A stretch of DNA of 64,000 nt from the NCBI RefSeq assembly GCF_009388985.1, contig NZ_CP036422.1, positions 2,618,501-2,682,500 on the forward strand, given 5' to 3'. Under the pieces are notes generated by a model. It saw nothing but the letters and a program-made list of their open reading frames with translations. It made no database searches and was not told the origin of the DNA. This document shows, piece after piece, positions 28,266-37,278 of the stretch. Origin of the DNA: Halioglobus maricola. Lineage in GTDB: Bacteria > Pseudomonadota > Gammaproteobacteria > Pseudomonadales > Halieaceae. How positions within the stretch are numbered: the first letter of the stretch is position 1; each line of letters opens with the position of its first letter. The position numbers were made by a program, and so were the translations under genes.

Positions 28266-29636
28266 TTGTGTTTCACCAGTCCAACTACGATACTCAAAGA
28301 CTTGCACCACAATAAGAAGAAGCCATTGCGCTCAAAAAACCTGCTCGACACCACCAACGGACGCTTCCTGACATTCGGTCTGCTCTATATCTCGGAAGGG
28401 ATTCCCTACGGCTTCACGTCCACCGCCATGGTGGCCATCATGCGCAAGCAGGGGCTTAACCTCGAACAAATCGGCGTATTCGTCGCCGCCCTCTTCCTAC
28501 CCTGGGCCTTCAAATGGGCATGGGCTCCCCTGATCGACCTGATCAAGCTGCCACGTATCGGGGGCCGCAAAGCCTGGATCGTGTTTTGCACCGTTATGAT
28601 GATTATCACGGTGGCGATAACCGGCCTGATCGATTTCGCAGAAAATTTTCACCTCGTGCTGATGATGGTTGTCCTCAACAATGTGTTTTGCGCCACTCAG
28701 GACGTGGCTATCGATTCGCTCGCGGTGAATACCCTGAGAGAAGAAGAGCGAGGACGCGGAAACGGCTTCATGTTCGGCGGCCAGTATCTGGGCATTGCCT
28801 TGGGCGGGGGCGTCGCGATCTTTGTCTACGGCCAATTTGGTATAGAGACAACCATGACGTACATCAGCGGCATGTTACTGATGACACTGCTGTTCGTGCT
28901 GTTCTTCGTCAAGGATCCGGAGGCGAACCCCAACGCGCCCAGGGAACCGGGTCTCGGTAGTAAATTGATCCAAAACCTGGTGGCCTTCGTTAAAACTACC
29001 TACGACAGTTTCTGGCGATCAGGGCCAGGCCCCAAACTGGGCACACTGTTAGCGCTTCTGCCTATGGGAACAATGGCACTCGCCTATGCGACCCTCGGCA
29101 CGCTTCAGGTGGACTACGGTCTAGACGAAAACCAGATCGCGGCACTCACCATCTACAATACGATTGCCAGTGGTGCCGGCTGCCTTGTGGGGGGCTGGCT
29201 GGGCGACCGCTATGGCCTCAAGCGAACTCTCTTTGTGACCTATATATTGACCGCCCTGCCCACCCTGCTGCTCGCCACCCAGATCCAACAGCTTGGTCTG
29301 GCTGCGGTACCTGCCGCATTACTTTACGGGGCGATCATCGGCCATGGCCTCCTATACGGCATGTGCTTTGGCGTGTGCAGCGCCGTCTTTATGGGCATGA
29401 CCAATCCCGCGGTCGCCGCCACCCAGTTTACTGCGTATATGGGCATGAAAAACCTGGCCATCAGCTTTGCCAATTACTGGCAGGGAAGCGTTGCCGAGAG
29501 CTACAACTACTCGACCGTTCTCTATCTGGATTCGCTGTTCATTCTTGTACCGCTCATGATCATTCCGTTCCTGCGCAATCGTGAACCCAAGCAGTTAAGC
29601 GCAAAAGATGAGGCATTGATCGAGATCAGTACCTAA
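28266..29636 (+). CDS. MFS transporter, AmpG/PAT-like
   Basis: A roughly 440-456-residue protein with 12 predicted hydrophobic helices and MFS features: GLLYISEGIPYGFTSTAMVAIMRKQGLNLEQIG, FKWAWAPLIDLI and CLVGGWLGDRYGLKR between helices. The start of the first helix with 'ISEGIPYGF' and 'LPWAFKWAWAPLID' resembles the AmpG/PAT group, which carries muropeptides or acetyl-CoA. Start choice is uncertain: in-frame TTG codons at 28266, 28302 and 28326 are all possible and no ATG is present before the first helix. The substrate is undetermined. Confidence 0.82.
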   Translation: MCFTSPTTILKDLHHNKKKPLRSKNLLDTTNGRFLTFGLLYISEGIPYGFTSTAMVAIMRKQGLNLEQIGVFVAALFLPWAFKWAWAPLIDLIKLPRIGGRKAWIVFCTVMMIITVAITGLIDFAENFHLVLMMVVLNNVFCATQDVAIDSLAVNTLREEERGRGNGFMFGGQYLGIALGGGVAIFVYGQFGIETTMTYISGMLLMTLLFVLFFVKDPEANPNAPREPGLGSKLIQNLVAFVKTTYDSFWRSGPGPKLGTLLALLPMGTMALAYATLGTLQVDYGLDENQIAALTIYNTIASGAGCLVGGWLGDRYGLKRTLFVTYILTALPTLLLATQIQQLGLAAVPAALLYGAIIGHGLLYGMCFGVCSAVFMGMTNPAVAATQFTAYMGMKNLAISFANYWQGSVAESYNYSTVLYLDSLFILVPLMIIPFLRNREPKQLSAKDEALIEIST

Positions 29637-29681
29637 TATGCCGGGGATGACTACTGTGTGGGCTGATAGACAGGGGGTTTC

Positions 29682-30623
29682 TTGCTCGATTTATTCCTAC
29701 TGGTAGTCGGCCTCGCGGGGCTGTGGGCCGGCTCGGAACTGCTGGTAAACGCTGCGATCTCGATCGCCGATCGCTTTCGCCTGTCCGACGCTTACATCGG
29801 CATGGTCGTTCTGGCGATTGGCACAGACCTGCCTGAGATATTCGTGGCGGCCGACGCCTCGATACACACACTGGCTGGGGAAGATTTCAGCCACGTTGTC
29901 ATTGGCAGTGCGGTAGGCAGTTCCATGGGGCAACTTGGTCTTGTGCTGGGTATAGCTGGCTGTTTTGGTTTCGCGTCCAGGCCCTTCCGCAGAGTGTGGC
30001 GCAACGCATTGTTTCTCCTTGGAGGTCTGGCTGCTCTTGCCCTGTTCTCTGTTGATGGCGTCATCTCGCGTTTGCAGGGATGGGCTCTGATAGGCTGCTA
30101 CGCGGCCTATCTCGCCTCGCTGGCACTCTGGCGCCCTGCCGCTGGAGATACGGAGCCCACAGAGCCCTCAAACACACCCTCAAGGGACCTCGTATACCTA
30201 TTGGTGGGTTTTTGCGTATTGCTGGTGGCTGCAGAACTGACCGTTACCCACGCAGTTAGCTTTGCAGCTTACGTCGGTTTGAGCCAGCTCAGTGTCTCGG
30301 CGGTAATCATCGGCCTGGGCAGTTCGCTGCCGGAACTCAGTGTGTCGCTCATTGCGCTCTGGCGGGGCCGTGGCGGCCTCTCAGTGGGCAACCTGCTAGG
30401 CAGTAATGTGCTGGACACTCTGCTCGTACCGGGCATTGGTGCCGCGATCGCGCCGCTGATTGTGCCGCCTGAAGTGCTCTTCATTGATATCCCCATGTTG
30501 GCCCTTGTCACCACACTGGCACTCGGATTTCTCTACGCGTCACCGCGTGGCATCAAGATGCCCGAGGCCCTACTCTTACTCAGCATCTACCTGCTCTACG
30601 TCGGTATTCGACTGACTGCCTGA
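29682..30623 (+). CDS. Na+/Ca2+ exchanger family (CaCA) transporter
   Basis: A 313-residue membrane protein with about 10 helices and the two alpha repeats of the cation/Ca2+ exchanger family: an N-terminal copy (GSELLVNAAISIADRFRLSDAYIGMVVLAIGTDLPEIFVA) and a C-terminal copy (AELTVTHAVSFAAYVGLSQLSVSAVIIGLGSSLPELSVSL), each with the conserved Glu in (D/S)LPE. This resembles YrbG-type proteins. The TTG start follows CAGGGGG. It lies 45 bases after the MFS gene and may be co-transcribed. Direction and ion preference are unknown. Confidence 0.87.
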   Translation: MLDLFLLVVGLAGLWAGSELLVNAAISIADRFRLSDAYIGMVVLAIGTDLPEIFVAADASIHTLAGEDFSHVVIGSAVGSSMGQLGLVLGIAGCFGFASRPFRRVWRNALFLLGGLAALALFSVDGVISRLQGWALIGCYAAYLASLALWRPAAGDTEPTEPSNTPSRDLVYLLVGFCVLLVAAELTVTHAVSFAAYVGLSQLSVSAVIIGLGSSLPELSVSLIALWRGRGGLSVGNLLGSNVLDTLLVPGIGAAIAPLIVPPEVLFIDIPMLALVTTLALGFLYASPRGIKMPEALLLLSIYLLYVGIRLTA

Positions 30624-30731
30624 AATACTTCCTAGCAGTGATTAGTTTTTGTACTACGCTCAATTAACGTGTTTGCGGCTTTCACCGCGAAGATGTCGAA
30701 TAACAATTGTGTTTTACAAGGAGCAGTAAAA

Positions 30732-31157
30732 ATGAAAAACGTTCTGTTAGCGGTACTGTTACTACTTCCTCTGGGTGCTATGGCCCAGGAGGATTACTCG
30801 TGGGGGTCATACTGGTCGGTGACATCTGTCGACACCATGGATGGGCGCTTCGATGATTACATTGCGGACCTGAAAAAGAACTGGCGCCGGTCGTTGGAGA
30901 TGCAGAAGAAAGACGGCCATGTATTGAGCTACAGGATGTTCGCTAACGCGGACAAACGCATGGGAGAGCCTGATCTGTGGTTGTTCGTGGAGCACAAATC
31001 CGCCGGCTCAGCCTATGACCTGCCCTACGACTATTGGGAGAAAATGGCCGATAAGCTCTGGGGCTCAACGGAAAAAGGCGACAAAGCGAATGTGAAGCGT
31101 GGTGAACTGCGCACCATCATGAGCAGCACCCTGCTGCGAGAATTCGACTTCAAGTGA
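30732..31157 (+). CDS. Small secreted protein of unknown function
   Basis: A 141-residue protein with a clear Sec signal peptide (KNVLLAVLLLLPLGAMAQ, cleavage after AMA). The mature part is alternating charged and aromatic residues with no Cys and no recognised motif; the pattern LWLFVEHKSAGSAYDL and KRGELRTIMSSTLLREF suggests a compact alpha-beta domain. ATG 30732 has an AAGGAG site 6 bases before it, so the ORF-like extension to 30669 is rejected. It is followed by a strong stem-loop at 31172, consistent with a monocistronic message. Confidence 0.8.
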   Translation: MKNVLLAVLLLLPLGAMAQEDYSWGSYWSVTSVDTMDGRFDDYIADLKKNWRRSLEMQKKDGHVLSYRMFANADKRMGEPDLWLFVEHKSAGSAYDLPYDYWEKMADKLWGSTEKGDKANVKRGELRTIMSSTLLREFDFK

Positions 31158-31171
31158 GTTGAACCCCTGAC

Positions 31172-31201
31172 GAGGAGCCGGGCCCCTGCGCCCGGCTCCT
31201 C
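31172..31201 (+). terminator. Strong 12-bp stem-loop after the small secreted protein gene
   Basis: GAGGAGCCGGGC and GCCCGGCTCCTC are perfectly complementary with a CCCTGC loop. No T-run follows, so it may be a Rho-independent terminator without the tract or a 3'-end stabiliser. Confidence 0.5.
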
Positions 31202-31342
31202 ACTCACATATTGAGTCCATGTTAGCTAACCACGGCATGCTTGATCTGTGTCAGAAAAGCTCCAAAGGGGTTGGAGTAGGATTTTGAGGTATAGGCCGAG
31301 TTGCACCGGCATAAAGCAGACCTTAATAATCCAGGTGACACT

Positions 31343-32284
31343 ATGCGACGCACACTTCCCAAGCTGATGGCCACGGCAATGGCCGTGTTCACCCTTCACG
31401 CACCCGCTCACGCTGAAGGTTACGATTTCAATCACAATCTCGCGCAGGTTGACTACGCCCTGGAAAACAACCCCACGCACGCCCTGCGGCTGTCCATGGA
31501 ATCCTGCATGCGCCAGCGCAATCACGCGGTGGCATTGAATCGACGCGGTCACGAAGAGCGAGCACGCAGGGCACTACAGTACTGCTTCGATTCCCTCAAT
31601 CTCTCGCAAACCTACGTACCGAGAGAGACCGCTCCCTCCCGTAAAGAGCTCTCAGACAAGGCCATGGCTGAATTCGACGTCGCTATGACGTTGACGCCTG
31701 ACGTGAGAAATGGCCTCGCGATCTATCGCGAATGCGCTGCCTGCCACGAACCCGAAGGCTGGGGTCGCACTACCGGCAGTGTGCCGCAAATTGCCGGACA
31801 GCACGCCAAGGTACTGATCAAACAGCTGGCGGATTTCCGTGCCGGCAACCGGGAGGCCGTGCTGATGGTGCCCTACGCCACGGTAGAATCTATCGGCGGT
31901 ACGCAAGCGCTGGCGGATGTGACTGAGTACATATCGACTCTGGAGATGAGTGTGGAAAACGGCAAAGGTGCCGGTGAAAATTTGACCTTTGGCGAACAAC
32001 TCTACAAAGACAAGTGTATGGACTGCCACGGCCCCAGTGGTGAGGGCAACAACGATGAGTTTGCCCCCCGCATTCAGGCTCAGCACTACAAATACATGCT
32101 GCGTCAGTTCAAGTGGTTACGCAGCGGCACGCGCGGCAATGCCAGTGACGAGATGACCTCACTCGCGCTCGCGCTTAATCAGGAAGAGATTGAAGCAGTG
32201 CTGGACTACGTGTCCCGGCTGCAACCACCGGAAGAGTTTATCGCTGCGAAGGACTGGAAAAACCCGGACTTCGAACAAAAATAG
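31343..32284 (+). CDS. Dihaem cytochrome c (periplasmic)
   Basis: A 313-residue exported protein (signal peptide to about residue 24, APAHA) with two haem-attachment sites, CAACH (131-135) and CMDCH (225-229), in two cytochrome c4-like domains. The first 100 residues are a helical extension before the first haem domain. The soluble periplasmic electron carrier class fits. ATG 31343 is chosen because it gives the signal peptide; the longer frame starts at 31301. It is followed convergently by the YedE-like gene. Confidence 0.85.
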   Translation: MRRTLPKLMATAMAVFTLHAPAHAEGYDFNHNLAQVDYALENNPTHALRLSMESCMRQRNHAVALNRRGHEERARRALQYCFDSLNLSQTYVPRETAPSRKELSDKAMAEFDVAMTLTPDVRNGLAIYRECAACHEPEGWGRTTGSVPQIAGQHAKVLIKQLADFRAGNREAVLMVPYATVESIGGTQALADVTEYISTLEMSVENGKGAGENLTFGEQLYKDKCMDCHGPSGEGNNDEFAPRIQAQHYKYMLRQFKWLRSGTRGNASDEMTSLALALNQEEIEAVLDYVSRLQPPEEFIAAKDWKNPDFEQK

Positions 32285-32320
32285 CACGGGTGATTTACGG
32301 CGCTTGACCTGAACATGGGT

Positions 32321-32731
32321 TCAAGTGCGGAGAAAACGCTGGGACACCGCCATGCCAACCAACATGGCAAGCACGAACAGTACCGTGTTGGTATTGAGAT
32401 ACACGAGGGCGGCGAGCGCGGGCCCCGGGCAATAGCCGTACAGCCCCCAACCCACGCCAAACAAAGCAGCGCCGCCAATCAGGCGACCATCGATATGCTT
32501 GCTGAGGGGCAGTCGGAACTCAGTGTCCAAGACCGGGGTCTGGCACCGCAGGATAAAGCGAAAACTCACCAGGGTAATGCAGACAGCACCGCCCATGACA
32601 AAGGCCAGGTCGGGATCCCACTGACCGAACAGATCCAGAAAACCCTGCACTTTGGCTGTGTCGGTCATGCCTGAGACCGCCAGGCCCGCACCGAACAGCA
32701 GGCCACATACCAGGGCGACAAGTGACTTCAT
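32321..32731 (-). CDS. YeeE/YedE-type (DUF6691) membrane protein, second half
   Basis: A 136-residue protein with about 3-4 helices. It carries the MTDTAKVQGFLDLFG start and the GYCPGPALAAL motif typical of the DUF6691 partner of YeeE/YedE proteins, which are related to thiosulfate/sulfur carriers. It begins directly after the upstream partner gene with no gap (end 32731 and start 32732 abut), and the two probably form one transport unit. The substrate could be a sulfur compound; this is inference from the family. Confidence 0.85.
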   Translation of the reverse strand: MKSLVALVCGLLFGAGLAVSGMTDTAKVQGFLDLFGQWDPDLAFVMGGAVCITLVSFRFILRCQTPVLDTEFRLPLSKHIDGRLIGGAALFGVGWGLYGYCPGPALAALVYLNTNTVLFVLAMLVGMAVSQRFLRT

Positions 32732-33151
32732 TCAAATCACTCCCAGTAGCTGGCGAAACACATAGACGGTCGCTATACCGGCAGCCATAAAGGTCAGAGT
32801 AGCAACAAGGGAACGCAGAGAGAGCCGGCCCAGACCGCAAACACCATGACCACTGGTGCAACCTGAACCCAACCTGGTTCCAACGCCAACCAGCAAGCCG
32901 GCGACGATGGCCAGCCAGGCCGGAGCTTCACTGGCGCGGGGAAAAGGAACACCGAGCACCAGGTGGTAGACGAGCGCGCCGCCCAGTAAACCCAGCAGAA
33001 ACATCCAGCGCCAGGCGTTGTCCGAGCTCGCTGAGATGGCACCCCAGAGAATGCCACTGATCCCGGCGATACGCCCCAGCAGGTACAGCAATAAGCTGGC
33101 CGCGACACCAATCAGGATTCCTCCTGCCAGCGGCGTGGCAAACGTCATCAT
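32732..33151 (-). CDS. YeeE/YedE-family membrane protein, first half
   Basis: A 139-residue membrane protein with about 4 helices and the signature GSGCTSGHGVCGLGRLS, containing the Cys residues used by YeeE-family sulfur transporters. Its start codon overlaps the stop of purK by 4 bases (ATGA at 33148-33151), so it is read from the same message as the purine genes. Together with the following 136-residue gene it forms a split YeeE/YedE pair. Confidence 0.86.
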   Translation of the reverse strand: MMTFATPLAGGILIGVAASLLLYLLGRIAGISGILWGAISASSDNAWRWMFLLGLLGGALVYHLVLGVPFPRASEAPAWLAIVAGLLVGVGTRLGSGCTSGHGVCGLGRLSLRSLVATLTFMAAGIATVYVFRQLLGVI

Positions 33152-34233
33152 CCCGCGAGACTCCGAAGCTCCTCGCGAACCCAGTCGAGAACCTCACCGT
33201 AGTTCTCACTCAAATGCGACTGGAGATTGTCTAGCGACACCAGGAGTTTTTCGATACTGCCATCGTTGATATTGATATGCCCCACTTTGCGGCCCGGGCG
33301 CACTTCTTTGTTATACCAGTGCAACTGGGTGTCGGCGAAATCCAACCACGCCTCGTCGTAATCCACGCCGATCAGGTTAATCATCACCGATGTATTACGA
33401 ATCAGTGGTTGAGGCAGGGGCAGCTCAGTAATAGCGCGCAGATGCATTTCAAATTGACTGATACTTGCGCCAGCCTGGGTCCAGTGGCCGCTGTTGTGAA
33501 CGCGGGGAGCCAACTCATTCACAATCAACTTGTCGCCGATTCGAAAACACTCCATCGCCATCACGCCGACGTATTCGAGTTTGTTTAAAATCGCTCCCAG
33601 CATCTGCTCCGCCTGCGGTTGCAGGTGATCCAGCCGTTGCAGCGGAGAGATAGATGCCATCAGGATACCGTTGACATGCAGGTTTCGTGTTAGCGGGTAG
33701 AACACCAGTTCGCCGCTCTGGGTGCGCGCGCCAACCAGGGAAACTTCTTCATCAAAGGGGCACTTCTCCTCGGCGATAGAGGTCTGTTTCCATTCGTCGG
33801 GAAGCGCATCACCGTCGGCCTGCTTCAGCCAGAGCTGACCGCGGCCATCGTAGCCGCCGGAGCGACGCTTGAGCAAAACCGTGTCACCCAACTCACGGTA
33901 GCACTGCTCCGCTGAGGTCGAGGCTTCTACATTCAGCCACTTTGCGGTGGCCACACCGAGTGCATCGATCAACTCTTTCTGAGTCTTGCGATCGGCGGTG
34001 CGCCCAAAGACGGTGTTGTTTTTGAAGTTGCCATGGGCCTGTAGCGCCTGGCCCGTTGGCGTCTGGGGCCAAAGTTCACGCTCGGCGGTAATAACACCAT
34101 GAGCGGGCAGTTCAGGGGCTGGCAGTGTCGGGTCATCGACATTGACCGGATGTACGTTAATACCCAGGGGAGTCCCGGCGTACTGCATCATGCGCCCGAG
34201 CTGACCAGCGCCAATCACCCAAACATCTTTCAT
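33148..34233 (-). CDS. purK: N5-carboxyaminoimidazole ribonucleotide synthase PurK
   Basis: A 361-residue ATP-grasp enzyme. The N-terminal VIGAGQLGRMMQYAGTPLGI, the ATP-grasp strand KRRSGGYDGRGQLWL and the C-terminal ELAPRVHNSGHWTQAGASISQFE are PurK signatures. It carboxylates AIR to N5-CAIR with ATP and bicarbonate, and PurE then rearranges the product. It starts 12 bases after purE and its stop overlaps the YeeE-like gene. Confidence 0.96.
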   Translation of the reverse strand: MKDVWVIGAGQLGRMMQYAGTPLGINVHPVNVDDPTLPAPELPAHGVITAERELWPQTPTGQALQAHGNFKNNTVFGRTADRKTQKELIDALGVATAKWLNVEASTSAEQCYRELGDTVLLKRRSGGYDGRGQLWLKQADGDALPDEWKQTSIAEEKCPFDEEVSLVGARTQSGELVFYPLTRNLHVNGILMASISPLQRLDHLQPQAEQMLGAILNKLEYVGVMAMECFRIGDKLIVNELAPRVHNSGHWTQAGASISQFEMHLRAITELPLPQPLIRNTSVMINLIGVDYDEAWLDFADTQLHWYNKEVRPGRKVGHININDGSIEKLLVSLDNLQSHLSENYGEVLDWVREELRSLAG

Positions 34234-34245
34234 AGTCAGGCCGCT

Positions 34246-34749
34246 CTACTGCTCACGTGGGTCTGGATTGTCGAGTACGTCCTGCGTTTGCTGGGCGCGG
34301 AAGGCGGCCAGCTTTGCGGCGACGTCGGCATCGTGCAGGGCCAGCATCTGGCTGGCCAGCAGCCCTGCGTTGAAAGCGCCAGCGCCACCGATCGCCAGTG
34401 TGCCGACAGCTACGCCACGTGGCATCTGGACGATAGACAGCAAACTGTCATTGCCGCTCAGTGCCTTGCTCTGCACTGGCACGCCCAACACAGGCAGCGG
34501 CGTCATCGCAGCGATCATACCGGGCAAATGCGCTGCACCGCCGGCGCCAGCGACAATCACATCGTAACCATTGGCCTGAGCCTCTTTGGCAAAGCTCATC
34601 AGCTTGTCGGGCGTGCGGTGTGCAGATACCACTTCCACGTGATAGCTCACACCGAGCTTGTCCATAATGCCGGTGGCTTCCGACATGGTGGGCCAGTCGC
34701 TCTTGGAGCCCATGACCACCGCTACTTTCGGCTGGCTTGTCGCTGTCAT
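34246..34749 (-). CDS. purE: N5-carboxyaminoimidazole ribonucleotide mutase PurE
   Basis: A 167-residue class I Pur[15 protein letters not shown] (substrate-binding Ser and Asp), [10 protein letters not shown] (His) and [29 protein letters not shown] are all present. It converts N5-CAIR to CAIR in purine synthesis. It is the first gene of the operon and lies 36 bases after a TATAAT promoter. Confidence 0.97.
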   Translation of the reverse strand: MTATSQPKVAVVMGSKSDWPTMSEATGIMDKLGVSYHVEVVSAHRTPDKLMSFAKEAQANGYDVIVAGAGGAAHLPGMIAAMTPLPVLGVPVQSKALSGNDSLLSIVQMPRGVAVGTLAIGGAGAFNAGLLASQMLALHDADVAAKLAAFRAQQTQDVLDNPDPREQ

Positions 34750-34792
34750 TTACAGTCCTCGCATTCGCGCAGATTGTGCGAAAAAGCCGGCG

Positions 34793-34820
34793 ATTATAAA
34801 CCCAGAGCGAGCGGAAACAA
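34793..34820 (-). promoter_or_regulatory. Sigma70-type promoter for purE-purK
   Basis: On the minus strand, TTGTTT (34820-34815), 16 bases and an exact TATAAT (34798-34793) lie upstream of purE. No PurR-like palindrome was recognised. Confidence 0.6.
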
Positions 34821-34849
34821 AGCGCCGCGCCAACTTGCCGCTACAGCCC

Positions 34850-35962
34850 TCAGGGCGTGACCAGGTACTTCTCGCCCGTTCTCATCACGCTGTAATCGAG
34901 CACTGCTTCTTTGGTCAGCATTTCTTCCAGGGTGACGTTCGCTTTGTAGGAACTGGCAAAAGTGGATGTCAGGCCTTCCAGCACGCGTTGACGCATGCGA
35001 ATCACCGTTTCCATGCCCGCATGCTGCAGGAACGGAGTGAGTAGCCAGCCAGACAGCGTCCAGCCGAAACCGTAGGCTGGGGTGAGGATGGTGGGACCCA
35101 GATCGAGACGTCCGTAGATGAACATTTTCTTGGCCTGATCAGAGCCATAGCGTGAGAATTCCGTCATCTTGCGTGACGCAACCTGCTCCATCGCTTTGAA
35201 ACAGGTATCCGTCATCTGGCCACCGCCAATGGGATCGAAGCCAAAATAGGCGCCAGTTTCATCGATAGCGGCACAGAGCTGGGCGAAGAAATCATCGTCC
35301 GAAGTGTTGACTATATGAGTGGCGCCGAGCCCCTTGAGCATTTCGACGTGTTCCTGCTTGCGCACAATGTTCACGAGTGCGATGTCGTCCTGTTGGCAAA
35401 TTTTCACCAACATCTGACCCAGATTAGACGCCGCCGCCGTGTGGATGATCGCGCTCTGCCCTTCAGCCTTCGCGGTTTCCACAAATCCCAGCGCGGTCAT
35501 GGGGTTAACGAAGGCGGAAGCCCCCGCTTCAGCAGATATGTCACCCAGCGGCAGGCAGAGGCCGGCATCGGCAATACAGTATTCCGAATAAGCAGTGCCT
35601 GGGACACAAGCTACACGCTGGCCTACAAGAGACTGTGCATACTCGCTGTCGCCCGCTGCGACGACCTCCCCGGCACCTTCATTACCCACGGGCAGGCGTA
35701 TCCCGTGACGCGCTTTTTGCCCGCTATAGAAGGGTTCCGGCATATCTGCAACAAATTTGCCAGCGCTGTATTCTGCATTGGCGAGATCGGCCGGGCCCGT
35801 GAGTATAGCCAGATCAGAGGGATTAATAGGCGCCGCCTCCATCCTCACCAACACCTGGTTGCCAGTGGGCTCGGCGACCGGTGCCTCGGCGACTTCTACG
35901 GTCAGTTTGCCATCGGCCAGGGTGCTAAAAATTTGTTTGCCTGTTGTAATTGCGGTGGTCAT
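34850..35962 (-). CDS. NADPH:quinone reductase-like zinc-binding alcohol dehydrogenase family protein
   Basis: A 370-residue medium-chain dehydrogenase/reductase. The N-terminal catalytic domain has VRMEAAPINPSDLAILTG and GNEGAGEVVAAG (quinone reductase signature), and the cofactor domain has AIIHTAAASNLGQMLVKICQ. The zinc-binding Cys cluster is absent, so it belongs to the zinc-free quinone/enoyl reductase branch. I start at ATG 35962 (GGAGAAATCA upstream). It is divergent from the cyclophilin lipoprotein. A quinone, enone or crotonyl substrate is possible. Confidence 0.87.
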   Translation of the reverse strand: MTTAITTGKQIFSTLADGKLTVEVAEAPVAEPTGNQVLVRMEAAPINPSDLAILTGPADLANAEYSAGKFVADMPEPFYSGQKARHGIRLPVGNEGAGEVVAAGDSEYAQSLVGQRVACVPGTAYSEYCIADAGLCLPLGDISAEAGASAFVNPMTALGFVETAKAEGQSAIIHTAAASNLGQMLVKICQQDDIALVNIVRKQEHVEMLKGLGATHIVNTSDDDFFAQLCAAIDETGAYFGFDPIGGGQMTDTCFKAMEQVASRKMTEFSRYGSDQAKKMFIYGRLDLGPTILTPAYGFGWTLSGWLLTPFLQHAGMETVIRMRQRVLEGLTSTFASSYKANVTLEEMLTKEAVLDYSVMRTGEKYLVTP

Positions 35963-36044
35963 TGATTTCTCCAATCCTCGGGTTGCTGCTGGACGTTAAC
36001 ACGCTCACAATACGCGATCTAGATATTGATGGATTTGAACCACA

Positions 36045-37271
36045 GTGACCCTGCAAAAAATTGCTCTCGCCGCTCTCTCCAGCCTCGCTCTGAGCGGCTG
36101 CTTCCAGACCCAGCTCAAAGGCGGGGTCGGCGACGCCGAACTCAGCATCGCGCCGCTGCGGTTCCCGAATAATATCCAGGCCAGCGCCACATCCTGGAAT
36201 GCGGCGACCCTGCGAGAGAATTGGGGGGAAGACACCTGGGCCGACGCCAGCGATCTCTTCAAACTGATCTCCGTGGGCGCTGCGCAGCCCAATACCGACG
36301 GTATCGACCCCGCCACCCTGTACCTGGTCACTGCCACCGGCGGCGTAGACTACGACCCTAATCTGCAGCAGAAACGCCTGAGCGATAACCCAGAAACGGT
36401 ACAGGGGAGCTGGCACGCTATCGTCAGCGGCGAACGCATTCTGGAGGGCAACCTGAAAGTCTCTGCCCTCACCGAGGCACTCTATCTTCAAGTACGCAAT
36501 GCGGGCTTCGACTCACAGCAGGAGGACGAGATTCTCACCCAGCTCAACGCCGCGGCACAGCTGGTGGTAAGCGATATCGATGACAATGGCATCGTCGACT
36601 ACAACGATGTGTTGCGTTTTCATCGCTCTCTCGATGCAGAATCGTTTGTTGGCGACCTCGCCGCGCTGGACCGGCTTGCCAGGGGCGTTATCGCTGGCCA
36701 GCCCGAGAGCACTCTGGCTCAGCATGCCAAAGACGCTTTCAGTACCTCTCCCGTCACCCTGACGTTTGACGCAGGGATTGTCGAAGTTGAAACCTACAAC
36801 TGGGAAGCCCCAATCACCGCGGCAAACTTCCTCAACTATGTGACCACGGGTTTTTATGACCAGACACTGGTTCACCGCGCGATTAACGATTTCATGATCC
36901 AGATGGGCTGGATTGCCTACCTCGGCCGCGATACCTTCGAGCGGATAGAGTGGGAGCAAAAAGCGCCCGGCCCCGCCATCTTCAACGAAGCCAGCAATGG
37001 CCTCTCAAACGTGCGCGGAGCACTGGCCATGGCTCGCACCAGCGACCCCAACAGCGCCACCAGCCAGTTCTTTATCAACCAGGCAAACAACACTTTCCTG
37101 GACTATGGCTCTGCCAGCAACCCCGACGGCTACGCGGTATTCGGCCGAGTCATCTCCGGGCTATCAGTGGTAGATACCATCGCCGCCGAGCGCACTACCT
37201 CGGTTAGCGGTATCGGTCAGGATGTTCCCTCTCGCGGCGTTGTGCTTGAATCAGCAGTAGCGGGAAACTGA
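36045..37271 (+). CDS. Cyclophilin-type peptidyl-prolyl isomerase lipoprotein with EF-hand/dockerin-like loop
   Basis: A 408-residue lipoprotein (lipobox LSGC, Cys19). The C-terminal part (about 236-408) is a cyclophilin domain: PITAANFLNYVTTGFYDQTLVHRAI and SATSQFFINQANN, i.e. the proline isomerase active site. The N-terminal part is an unassigned domain, and between them (177-188) lies DIDDNGIVDYND, which has the DxDxNGxxDxxD pattern of a calcium-binding dockerin/EF-hand loop. It should act in the periplasm on proline peptide bonds. The start is GTG. The S1-domain gene follows after 7 bases. Confidence 0.83.
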   Translation: MTLQKIALAALSSLALSGCFQTQLKGGVGDAELSIAPLRFPNNIQASATSWNAATLRENWGEDTWADASDLFKLISVGAAQPNTDGIDPATLYLVTATGGVDYDPNLQQKRLSDNPETVQGSWHAIVSGERILEGNLKVSALTEALYLQVRNAGFDSQQEDEILTQLNAAAQLVVSDIDDNGIVDYNDVLRFHRSLDAESFVGDLAALDRLARGVIAGQPESTLAQHAKDAFSTSPVTLTFDAGIVEVETYNWEAPITAANFLNYVTTGFYDQTLVHRAINDFMIQMGWIAYLGRDTFERIEWEQKAPGPAIFNEASNGLSNVRGALAMARTSDPNSATSQFFINQANNTFLDYGSASNPDGYAVFGRVISGLSVVDTIAAERTTSVSGIGQDVPSRGVVLESAVAGN

Positions 37272-37278
37272 GGCCCAC

